From Gammaproteobacteria bacterium (GTDB lineage: Bacteria > Pseudomonadota > Gammaproteobacteria > SZUA-140), in contig JALSHQ010000066.1 in assembly GCA_026982145.1 (NCBI GenBank), positions 1 through 5,508 of the forward strand: a DNA stretch of 5,508 nt. Direction: 5' to 3'. Positions 1 through 5,508 of this stretch are shown one piece after another. A program made the translations under genes and the position numbers. Under the pieces are notes generated by a model. The model ran no database searches and was not told where the DNA came from. It saw only the letters and a program-made list of their open reading frames with translations. Each line of letters opens with the position of its first letter. The first letter of the stretch is position 1.

Positions 1-2169
1 AATCGCATCATGGTGTTCAACGATCTCTTTTATGATCGCTTGGTCGATCTCATCATTGCATACGTGAAGTACTTTTAAGTGCGAAAGGTCTACGGCTGGT
101 AGAGGCTGTTGCTTGTGTAATGGAAGTGTGAGGGTGATGGAGAATTCAGCCCCCTGCCCCGCTTGACTGGTGACACTGATTTCGCCTCCCATCAGCTCAA
201 CCAGCGCTTTGGTGATGGCGAGCCCTAATCCCGTGCCGCCATATTTTCGTGTTGTCGAGCCGTCCGCTTGGTTGAATTGGTCGAAGATGATTTTGCTTTG
301 TGCTTCAGAGATGCCGATGCCGCTGTCACTTACCCGCAAGGAAAGTTTGGCATTCTCGTCGGTGACGACGCCATCAATATCGACAAAGACATAGCCCTTC
401 TCAGTAAATTTGATGGCGTTACCGATAAGGTTGATCAATATTTTTTGTATACCATCCGCATCTGCAATGAACCAGTCAGGGAGTGCTGACGCGTAACGTA
501 TTTTAAGTGAAACTCCTTTTTTATAGCCGTTGTAGGCGAGGCTCTGTCCGATATCATCCACCAATTCATGCAGATTCATCGGTTGCGGATCTAGCTTCAG
601 ATGGCCAGACTCCACCTTGGAGAGGTCAAGAATACCGTTTACTAGTGTCAGCAAGTTGTTGCCGGATTTGTTGATGAGACTAACGTAATTTTTATCTTGT
701 GCATTGAGGTGAGACTCTTTTAGGAGATCACTCAAACCGAGTATTGCATTCATTGGGGTTCTGATCTCATGGGACATCGTCGCCAGAAATTCAGATTTGG
801 CTTTGTTGGCAGCATCTGATTTTAATAATGACTCCTGCAACATGTCCAAAACCTTGTTGTATCGTTTGGATATCTGCCCCGCTTCGGTATAGGGGTCGAC
901 CGGTACTCGCAGATCAAAATTCTGGCTTCTGGTCTGCAGGTCAAGCACGTCCACTAATGACTGGATCTCATTCGGTGCGTGATGTGCAGACACGTTGAGG
1001 CCAACGACTTCATCTTCAAACGAGACACGTAGTGGAAGAAAGCGGTTGATCAGGCGAAGCACTAAATATGCGATGCCAAACCCCCAGAGGAAATTGGCCG
1101 CGACACCGGTCATTTGAATGAGCAGTTGTTCCCCGAATGTCAGCCCAGTCTGCAAGGTGGCGCTGTCAGCAAAAAAAGCAACGGCGAGCGTGCCCCAAAC
1201 TCCCGCGCCGCCGTGTGCGCCCACCACCCCCACAACGTCATCCAGTTTAAGCTTTAACAGTAACTGATCCACGACCATCATTACGATGCCGCCGATCGCG
1301 CCAATCAAGATCGCTTCATGGCTAGCAACCACATTGCAGTTGGCTGTGATGGCGACAAGACCGGCGATTGCTCCGTTCATTAACAGGCCGCCGTGCGTAT
1401 ACTTTAGTATTTTCCATGAAATAATGAGCGTGGTAAGAAAACCAGCAGTACCACTCAGAAACGTGTTTAGAATAATCTTCGGCACTTCCGGTGTGAACCC
1501 ACCGGCGCTGCCACCGTTAAAGCCGATCCAGCCGATCCATAACAGCAGAACACCGGCCATCGAGAGCGGTAAGTTATTGCCGGTGATCGAGTTGTGCGTG
1601 CCATTTTTATTGAAGCGGCCGAGGCGAGGGCCAAGAATAATGATGGCGGCCAGTGCGACCCAAGCGCCGGTACCGTGGACGACGGTGGTGCCAGCAAAAT
1701 CAACAAACCCTCTCGCGGCTAGCCACCCTTGGTGGGTGCCTGCCTCAAGACCGTTCCATGCCCAGTGACCAAAAACTGGGTAGATAACGATGGAGATGAC
1801 CACTGTCACCATGATATAGCCGCGGAAGTTCATTCGCTCTGCAACCGCACCTGAAACGATGGTGGCTGCGGTGCCACAGAACATCGCTTGGAATATAAAA
1901 AATATATACTGCTCTTCGCTGAGGGGGGTAAACAGCGCGGCGAGATCCCCGCCAATCAAACCAGAGTGGGTAGCGCCAAACATCAGTGTATAGCCCACGA
2001 TCCAGAAGAGCGCGAGCGAGAGACAAAAATCCGTCAGATTTTTGATGGCAACATTAACGCTGTTTTTTGAGCGTGTTAACCCGCTTTCAAAAGCGAGAAA
2101 GCCAGGCTGCATTAAAAATACCAGGCCGATACAGACGATCACCCAGAGTTGGTCGATACTGCTTTGCAC
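1..2169 (-). CDS. Ammonium transporter (Amt)-sensor histidine kinase fusion, hybrid type; C-terminus cut by the window edge
   Basis: Predicted inner-membrane ammonium sensor that signals through an attached histidine kinase. The frame stays open for 723 codons and exits the left edge. Residues 1 to about 385 form an Amt domain. AmtB-like pathway residues are present: F97, W138, D157 with H165 (DFAGTTVVH), F217 and S221 (GFNGGS), and H319, the second pore histidine. The Amt end motif (EDEVVGLNVSAHH) is followed by a linker with VPVDPYTEAGQIS at 422-434 and a likely coiled coil. HisKA has its H-box at SHEIRTP (H467). HATPase_c shows the N-box (N584), DSGIGI (D615) and GGTGLGL (644-650). From about residue 698, VLHVCNDEID resembles a receiver start lacking the usual Asp pair. 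The GTG at 2169 is chosen because an in-frame TAG lies at 2184-2182 and a later start would cut the first membrane helix. No signal peptide and no clear Shine-Dalgarno are seen. It follows rnfE by 137 bp. Family assignment is firm; signalling partner and output are unknown. Confidence 0.93.
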   Translation of the reverse strand, partial: MQSSIDQLWVIVCIGLVFLMQPGFLAFESGLTRSKNSVNVAIKNLTDFCLSLALFWIVGYTLMFGATHSGLIGGDLAALFTPLSEEQYIFFIFQAMFCGTAATIVSGAVAERMNFRGYIMVTVVISIVIYPVFGHWAWNGLEAGTHQGWLAARGFVDFAGTTVVHGTGAWVALAAIIILGPRLGRFNKNGTHNSITGNNLPLSMAGVLLLWIGWIGFNGGSAGGFTPEVPKIILNTFLSGTAGFLTTLIISWKILKYTHGGLLMNGAIAGLVAITANCNVVASHEAILIGAIGGIVMMVVDQLLLKLKLDDVVGVVGAHGGAGVWGTLAVAFFADSATLQTGLTFGEQLLIQMTGVAANFLWGFGIAYLVLRLINRFLPLRVSFEDEVVGLNVSAHHAPNEIQSLVDVLDLQTRSQNFDLRVPVDPYTEAGQISKRYNKVLDMLQESLLKSDAANKAKSEFLATMSHEIRTPMNAILGLSDLLKESHLNAQDKNYVSLINKSGNNLLTLVNGILDLSKVESGHLKLDPQPMNLHELVDDIGQSLAYNGYKKGVSLKIRYASALPDWFIADADGIQKILINLIGNAIKFTEKGYVFVDIDGVVTDENAKLSLRVSDSGIGISEAQSKIIFDQFNQADGSTTRKYGGTGLGLAITKALVELMGGEISVTSQAGQGAEFSITLTLPLHKQQPLPAVDLSHLKVLHVCNDEIDQAIIKEIVEHHDAI

Positions 2170-2220
2170 TAAAAATGAGGCCTATTGTTCTCTCTATAAC
2201 AATAGTTATCGTCATTTTTA
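2170..2220 (-). promoter_or_regulatory. Nested inverted repeat abutting the GTG start of the Amt-kinase gene (possible 5' UTR structure)
   Basis: The outer arms are 9 bp (TAAAAATGA at 2170-2178 and TCATTTTTA at 2212-2220). The inner arms are 8 bp (CTATTGTT at 2182-2189 and AACAATAG at 2198-2205). The loop is 8 nt, with a small asymmetric internal loop between the stems. In the minus-strand mRNA the outer stem ends immediately before the GTG codon. The purine-rich AGAGAG that might act as a ribosome binding site lies in the apical loop, more than 20 nt from the start. The only nearer candidate is a weak TAGG about 11 nt upstream. The repeat is directly visible. A role in translation control is inference, and the stems are AU-rich, so stability would be modest. 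Confidence 0.45.
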
Positions 2221-2235
2221 CCGGCAGGTTGAGGG

Positions 2236-2266
2236 CACCACAGAATAAACTTTTTATTCTGTGGTG
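2236..2266. repeat. Perfect 14-bp inverted repeat with 3-nt loop; candidate terminator or regulatory hairpin
   Basis: The left arm CACCACAGAATAAA (2236-2249) is exactly complementary to the right arm TTTATTCTGTGGTG (2253-2266), with CTT between them. It lies 40 bp past the rnfE stop codon and about 67 bp before the Amt-kinase start. Position suggests the end of the rnf transcript. However, on the minus strand the stem is followed by CCCTCAACC rather than a T-run, so it is not a canonical intrinsic terminator. It could also stabilise the 3' end of the rnf mRNA or be an operator. The 6-bp direct repeat GTTGAG flanks it on both sides (2228-2233 and 2270-2275). Confidence 0.6.
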
Positions 2267-2306
2267 ATTGTTGAGCGCCTTCTTTGATACGTAAAATAGC
2301 CAGTTT

Positions 2307-3020
2307 TTATTTGGCGAATACAGGCGGGGTGCTTTCTTGGTCAGATTCTGTTGGTTTAGCTGAGGCTTGAGCAGCTTTCTTCGCGGTGCGTTGGTCTATG
2401 GCATTTTTGAGTGCAATCAGTAACCCTAATCCGATAAATGCGCCGGGTGGCAGAATGGCGAGCAGAAAGCCGTTGTAGTCATCGAAGATGGTGATGGTCA
2501 TCCACTCAGCGGCTTCACCGAACATCAGGTGAGCTTGAGCAAAGAGTGTCCCTTGGCCGAGCAGTTCGCGAATGGCGCCGAGGAGCACGAGGATGGCGGT
2601 GAAGCCGACTCCCATCGTTAAACCGTCGATGAATGAAGGGACAACGCTGTTCTTAGATGCAAACGCTTCTGCGCGGCCAAGAATGGCGCAATTGGTCACG
2701 ATGAGCGGAATAAAAATGCCGAGAATCTTGTAAAGATCATAAAAGAAGGCGCTCATCGCCAGTTCAATTGCGGTCACAAAGGAGGCGATGATCAATACAA
2801 AAACCGGAATGCGGATTTCCGGGCGCACAGAATTTCGAATCAGTGACACTGTGATGTTGGAAAGCACTAGAGTGAGTGTAGTGGCGATGCCGAGCCCGAT
2901 GCCGTTGATGGTGGTGGTGGTAACGGCAAGCAGCGGGCAGAGGCCGAGCACCTGCACTAGGGCGACATTGTTTTTCCACAAGCCGTTATAGGTCAGTTCG
3001 TTGTAGTGACTATTGGCCAT
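2307..3020 (-). CDS. rnfE: RnfE, membrane subunit of the ion-translocating ferredoxin:NAD+ oxidoreductase
   Basis: 237-residue polytopic membrane protein of the RnfA/RnfE/NqrD/NqrE family, close in length to E. coli RsxE. RnfA and RnfE pair in the membrane and, in the related NQR complex, share a 2Fe-2S centre held by cysteines. The matching cysteines here are C28 (LGLCPLLAV) and C111 (IVTNCAILGRAEAF). Other family signatures are GLWKNNVALVQ near the N-terminus and LPPGAFIGLGLLIALK near the C-terminus. A polar tail of about 25 residues rich in Ala, Lys, Ser and Thr follows the last helix. The ATG at 3020 is preferred over an in-frame upstream ATG at 3107: homology begins only after it, an AGGCGA ribosome-binding-like stretch precedes it, and the longer form would run deep into rnfG. 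It overlaps the end of rnfG by 11 bp, which suggests translational coupling. It is the last rnf gene here; nth, which follows in E. coli, is absent. Confidence 0.96.
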   Translation of the reverse strand: MANSHYNELTYNGLWKNNVALVQVLGLCPLLAVTTTTINGIGLGIATTLTLVLSNITVSLIRNSVRPEIRIPVFVLIIASFVTAIELAMSAFFYDLYKILGIFIPLIVTNCAILGRAEAFASKNSVVPSFIDGLTMGVGFTAILVLLGAIRELLGQGTLFAQAHLMFGEAAEWMTITIFDDYNGFLLAILPPGAFIGLGLLIALKNAIDQRTAKKAAQASAKPTESDQESTPPVFAK

Positions 3021-3672
3021 TTTCAGTCGCCTGGGTTGCTGTTGGTATTTCGCCATGATCGGTTTTGAACAGCTCATCGCGGTGTTGCTCAAAATAGAGC
3101 AGTGCATGGTGAACCGATTTTACCACGGCACGCGGGGTGACCGTTGCACCGGTGAACTGGTCAAAAATACCACCATCTTTTTTCACCCGCCAGCCGAGTT
3201 CGTCAGGCGATTGTAGCGAAAGGTTATTAAAACCGGTGATCCAATCGGAGCGTTCGATTTCGATGCCGTCGCCGAGCCCCGGTGTTTCACGGTGGTTGAG
3301 AATGCGCACCCCACTGATGGTGCCGTTATAGCGGATGGCGACCAGCAGTTTGATCGCACCATTATAGCCATCTGGCGCAACGGCGGTGATGACAGCAGCG
3401 ATGGGGATGCCTTTGAGTCGAGCTAGATAGACGGTGATTGGCTTCTTGCTGCCGAGCAGGGCTTTCGAGGTGACAGTCACCGTGTCAGTGGCGATGTTGT
3501 TGTCATGGCTTTCAGGGGGCACCAGCGCATGGAGGCTCTTTAGCAGGGCTTGGTAATCATTATTTGCAATGCGCGCAGCGGTGCTGTCATAGGTGAGCGC
3601 CACCATGCTGGTACCCGCGACCGCAAACAGCGCGAGCAGCAGTGACGTAGTAAGCATATGTTTCAGCACCAT
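3010..3672 (-). CDS. rnfG: RnfG, FMN-binding subunit of the Rnf complex
   Basis: 220-residue protein with one N-terminal membrane helix (about residues 8-27) anchoring a periplasmic FMN_bind domain, slightly longer than E. coli RsxG (206). It carries a covalently bound FMN that passes electrons within the Rnf complex. The flavinylation motif Dxx(S/T)GA(T/S) is visible as DQFTGAT at 171-177, making T177 the expected attachment residue. The modification is normally made by ApbE, which is not encoded in this window. Other family marks are APDGYNGAI (99-107), NHRETPGLGD (126-135), SDWITGF (142-148) and KKDGGIFDQF. The ATG at 3672 is 4 bp after the rnfD stop and has an AAGGG ribosome binding site about 8 nt upstream. 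A second Met at residue 6 is possible but would shorten the usual lead. The C-terminal 20 residues are polar and look unconserved. Confidence 0.96.
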   Translation of the reverse strand: MVLKHMLTTSLLLALFAVAGTSMVALTYDSTAARIANNDYQALLKSLHALVPPESHDNNIATDTVTVTSKALLGSKKPITVYLARLKGIPIAAVITAVAPDGYNGAIKLLVAIRYNGTISGVRILNHRETPGLGDGIEIERSDWITGFNNLSLQSPDELGWRVKKDGGIFDQFTGATVTPRAVVKSVHHALLYFEQHRDELFKTDHGEIPTATQATENGQ

Positions 3673-3676
3673 CGTA

Positions 3677-4756
3677 CTAGCCCTTTTTGTGGCCGAAGAC
3701 GCTGGATTTGAAATAGTGGTCGATCAGTGGCGTGCACATGTTAAGCAGCAGTACCGCAAAGGCCACGGCATCCGGGTAGCCGCCCCAAGTGCGGATCACG
3801 TAGGTAAAGATGCCGATGCCACAGCCGTAGATGATCTTGCCTCGATTGGAGGCTGCCGCTGTAACCGGGTCGGTAGCGATAAAAAATGCTCCGAGCATCA
3901 CCGCGCCACTAAAGAGGTGAAACATCGGGGTGGCGTAATGTTCCGGGTCGACCAGATAAAAGAGTGATGAAACCACAAATAGCGAACCGACCATCGCGAC
4001 CGGAATGTGCCAACTGATGATTTTTTTGTAAATCAGCCACAGACCACCTAGCAGAAAGCCACCGCCGACCCATTCCCACCCCTTGCCGCCGATGGCACCA
4101 AAAATAGGAATAACACTCAGCACGCGGCTGGTCTCTTCATCCAGCCCAAGCTGGGCGCGCACTTCATCTACACTGTTGCCGAGTGCAAGATGGGTTTTGA
4201 GCGAGTCGAGTGGCGTCGCTTCAGTGAGCGCGTCAAAGGTCATCCCGTCGGGCAGTGTATGAAACAGGATAAACATTGCGGTTTCCAAGAAATCGAGGCT
4301 GTTATCTGCCAATGCACTGGGGGGGATCCAACTGGTCATCTCGCGCGGGAAAGAGATCAGCAGCATTACGTAGCCGATCATTGCCGGATTGAACGGGTTG
4401 TAACCCAAGCCGCCATAGAGCTGCTTGGCGATGATGATGGCAAAGGCGACCCCAATGACGGTGATCCACCACGGCGAGAGTGGGGGGAGCGTCAGGGCGA
4501 TCAAGATAGCGGTCAGCGCTGCGCTGCCATCACCTAAAGAGGGCAGTACTGGGCGTTGGCGCAGTTTCAAGATCAACGCCTCGCAGCTGAGTGCTGTGAC
4601 CAGTGCAATGCAGATATTAACGACCACGCCCCAGCCAAAAAACCAGACATAGGCGCTAATGCCGGGGATCAACGCCAGCATCACCAATACCATCACGCGG
4701 GTGATGGAGGTGGGGGCGAGCTGATGGGGAGATGTGGGTGTGTTAAATGGCATCAC
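3677..4756 (-). CDS. rnfD: RnfD, flavinylated integral membrane subunit of the Rnf complex
   Basis: 359-residue multi-spanning membrane protein of the NqrB/RnfD family, the same size class as E. coli RsxD. It carries a covalent FMN and is thought to take part in coupling electron flow to ion movement. Recognisable blocks are LGDGSAALTA followed by ALTLPPLSPWW (about 74-97), KQLYGGLGYNPFNPAMIGYV (111-130), and DALTEATPLDSLKT (175-188), in which T181 is the expected flavin-bearing threonine. Later blocks are SGAVMLGAFFIATDPVTA, GGYPDAVAFAVLL and the terminal FGHKKG, all matching the E. coli protein closely. The frame begins with tandem codons GTG (4756) and ATG (4753). The ATG is the likelier start, giving 358 residues. 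No strong Shine-Dalgarno is visible (AACAGATAAACAAC precedes it), so expression may depend on coupling to rnfC 34 bp upstream. The stop lies 4 bp before rnfG. Confidence 0.96.
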   Translation of the reverse strand: MMPFNTPTSPHQLAPTSITRVMVLVMLALIPGISAYVWFFGWGVVVNICIALVTALSCEALILKLRQRPVLPSLGDGSAALTAILIALTLPPLSPWWITVIGVAFAIIIAKQLYGGLGYNPFNPAMIGYVMLLISFPREMTSWIPPSALADNSLDFLETAMFILFHTLPDGMTFDALTEATPLDSLKTHLALGNSVDEVRAQLGLDEETSRVLSVIPIFGAIGGKGWEWVGGGFLLGGLWLIYKKIISWHIPVAMVGSLFVVSSLFYLVDPEHYATPMFHLFSGAVMLGAFFIATDPVTAAASNRGKIIYGCGIGIFTYVIRTWGGYPDAVAFAVLLLNMCTPLIDHYFKSSVFGHKKG

Positions 4757-4772
4757 GTTGTTTATCTGTTAG

Positions 4773-4790
4773 CGCAGTGTGGTGACTGCG
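4773..4790. repeat. Small hairpin between rnfC and rnfD
   Basis: CGCAGT (4773-4778) and ACTGCG (4785-4790) pair perfectly across the 6-nt loop GTGGTG. The stem begins directly after the rnfC stop codon. Allowing one mismatch (A-C in the minus-strand mRNA), it extends by two more pairs on the outside. No T-run follows, so it is unlikely to stop transcription. It fits an intercistronic element that affects mRNA stability or the rate of rnfD translation, but a 6-bp match could also be chance. Confidence 0.35.
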
Positions 4791-5508
4791 TTAGGGTTCC
4801 TTGTCATTGTTGCTGCTATTTTCAGTGGCGTCATCTTCTTTATGAGCGCGCTCTTTTGGTGGCGCGACCGGGGCGCTTTTTTTCTTCTCCTGCACGCGTG
4901 CAATGGCAGCCTGAATCTCTGCCTGGCGCGCAGCCGTGGCGCTATCGCGTTGGCTCATCGCCTCACCGCGCATTTTTTCAGCCATTTTGGCGCCATCGAC
5001 CGGTGGCGCTTTGGCGGCGGCCTTCGGTCTGGGGGCTTTCTTTTTGGCTCGTTTTGCTTCGCGTTCCCGTTTTTCACGCTCGATCCGCATCTGGCGGAAC
5101 TCATGGCGCTCACGCGCTTGGTCTGATTTTTTCTGCTCCTGCTCTTGTGTCCAGATCGCCCCTTTAGCAAAGCGGTAAAACTGCACCAGCGGAATGTTAC
5201 TGGGGCAGACATAAGAGCAGCAGCCGCATTCGATGCAGTCGAACAGGTCATACTCCTGCGCCTTATCGAACTCTTTGGCGCGTGAATACCAATAAAGCTG
5301 CTGTGGCAGCAGCTTGACCGGGCAAGCCTCGGCACACGCACCGCAGCGAATGCACGGCATTACCGGGCGCTCAGCCCCTAGCTCTTCACGTGTGGCGGCG
5401 ATGATGCAGTTGGTGGTTTTGATGACCGGCAGGTGGGTGTCGTGCAGTGCAAAACCCATCATCGGCCCCCCCATGACGAGCCGTTCGATCTGATCCGATT
5501 CCACCTCA
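4791..5508 (-). CDS. rnfC: RnfC, NADH/FMN- and 4Fe-4S-binding peripheral subunit of the Rnf complex; N-terminus beyond the window
   Basis: C-terminal 238 residues of RnfC, the subunit that exchanges electrons with NAD(H) through FMN and two 4Fe-4S clusters on the cytoplasmic face. The visible part opens with GGPMMGFAL and KTTNC, the usual lead into the ferredoxin-like domain. Numbered from the first visible codon, two CxxCxxCxxxCP motifs follow: C52, C55, C58, C62 (CIRCGACAEACP) and C91, C94, C97, C101 (CIECGCCSYVCP). LLPQQLYWYSR lies between them and SNIPLVQFYR after them. From about residue 117 a highly charged Lys/Arg/Glu/Ala helix-forming tail runs to the stop. It includes one unit (EIQAAIARVQEKK) resembling those repeated in the long E. 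coli RsxC tail, so this tail is clearly shorter. An additional cysteine (C96) sits inside the second motif. The GTG at 5504 is internal, since homology continues without a break off the right edge. The NADH and FMN domains are not visible. Confidence 0.96.
   Translation of the reverse strand, partial: EVESDQIERLVMGGPMMGFALHDTHLPVIKTTNCIIAATREELGAERPVMPCIRCGACAEACPVKLLPQQLYWYSRAKEFDKAQEYDLFDCIECGCCSYVCPSNIPLVQFYRFAKGAIWTQEQEQKKSDQARERHEFRQMRIEREKREREAKRAKKKAPRPKAAAKAPPVDGAKMAEKMRGEAMSQRDSATAARQAEIQAAIARVQEKKKSAPVAPPKERAHKEDDATENSSNNDKEP

Noticed and set aside
1286..1768. 160-codon plus-strand open frame opposite the Amt domain
   Set aside because: It lies wholly antisense to a conserved Amt coding sequence, has Pro/Arg-rich composition and no recognisable domain. 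It is a mirror frame of the real gene.
2100..2214. ATG at 2214 as an earlier start for the Amt-kinase
   Set aside because: It is in a different frame and reads into non-Amt residues. In the Amt frame a TAG at 2184-2182 blocks any start upstream of the GTG at 2169.
2190..2306. Sigma-70 or sigma-54 promoter for the Amt-kinase gene
   Set aside because: TATAGA near 2192-2197 has no acceptable -35 at proper spacing, and no GG-N10-GC pair with the right context was found. The gene may have its own promoter or be read from rnf, but the sequence does not decide this.
3021..3107. Upstream ATG giving RnfE 29 additional residues
   Set aside because: The added residues are not like RnfE, and their bases are the end of rnfG. 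The ATG at 3020 has a plausible ribosome binding site and matches family length.
3677..4756. TEAT in place of SGAT at the RnfD flavinylation site as a possible defect
   Set aside because: RnfD proteins vary at these positions (E. coli RsxD has SQAT, as I recall), and the attachment Thr and following Pro-Leu-Asp are kept, so this looks like ordinary variation.
4556..5167. 203-codon plus-strand open frame across the rnfD start and rnfC tail
   Set aside because: It is antisense to two well-supported genes, and its Cys/His/Arg-rich composition is typical of a shadow frame.

Overview
The window looks like chromosome of a gammaproteobacterium, or a close proteobacterial relative. All four Rnf proteins read like the E. 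coli Rsx/Rnf proteins from end to end, in the usual order rnfC-rnfD-rnfG-rnfE. Base composition is moderate, with no sign of foreign DNA. Every recognisable gene lies on the minus strand, so transcription runs from right to left. No mobile element, tRNA, rRNA or CRISPR was seen.

Right part (5508 to 2307): the distal part of an rnf operon. It holds the C-terminal third or so of rnfC (two 4Fe-4S motifs and a charged Ala/Lys/Glu tail), complete rnfD, complete rnfG and complete rnfE. Spacing is tight: 34 bp between rnfC and rnfD, 4 bp between rnfD and rnfG, and an 11-bp overlap between rnfG and rnfE. rnfA, rnfB and the operon promoter must lie beyond the right edge. Together these genes encode most of the membrane-bound ion-translocating ferredoxin:NAD+ oxidoreductase: the NADH/flavin- and FeS-carrying RnfC, the two flavinylated subunits RnfD and RnfG, and the cysteine-bearing membrane subunit RnfE.

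Middle (2306 to 2170): a 137-bp gap with two hairpins. One is a perfect 14-bp inverted repeat with a 3-nt loop. The other is a nested inverted repeat ending exactly at the GTG start of the next gene.

Left part (2169 to 1): one uninterrupted reading frame of at least 723 codons, running off the left edge. It fuses a complete Amt/MEP/Rh ammonium-channel domain, with all the conduction-pathway residues I could map, to a histidine kinase (HisKA plus HATPase_c) and then to the start of what looks like a degenerate receiver domain. This is an ammonium-sensor hybrid kinase. It is the most interesting object here, because it lies directly downstream of rnf, whose complex supplies low-potential electrons to nitrogenase in some diazotrophs. 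Whether this organism fixes nitrogen cannot be seen from the window.
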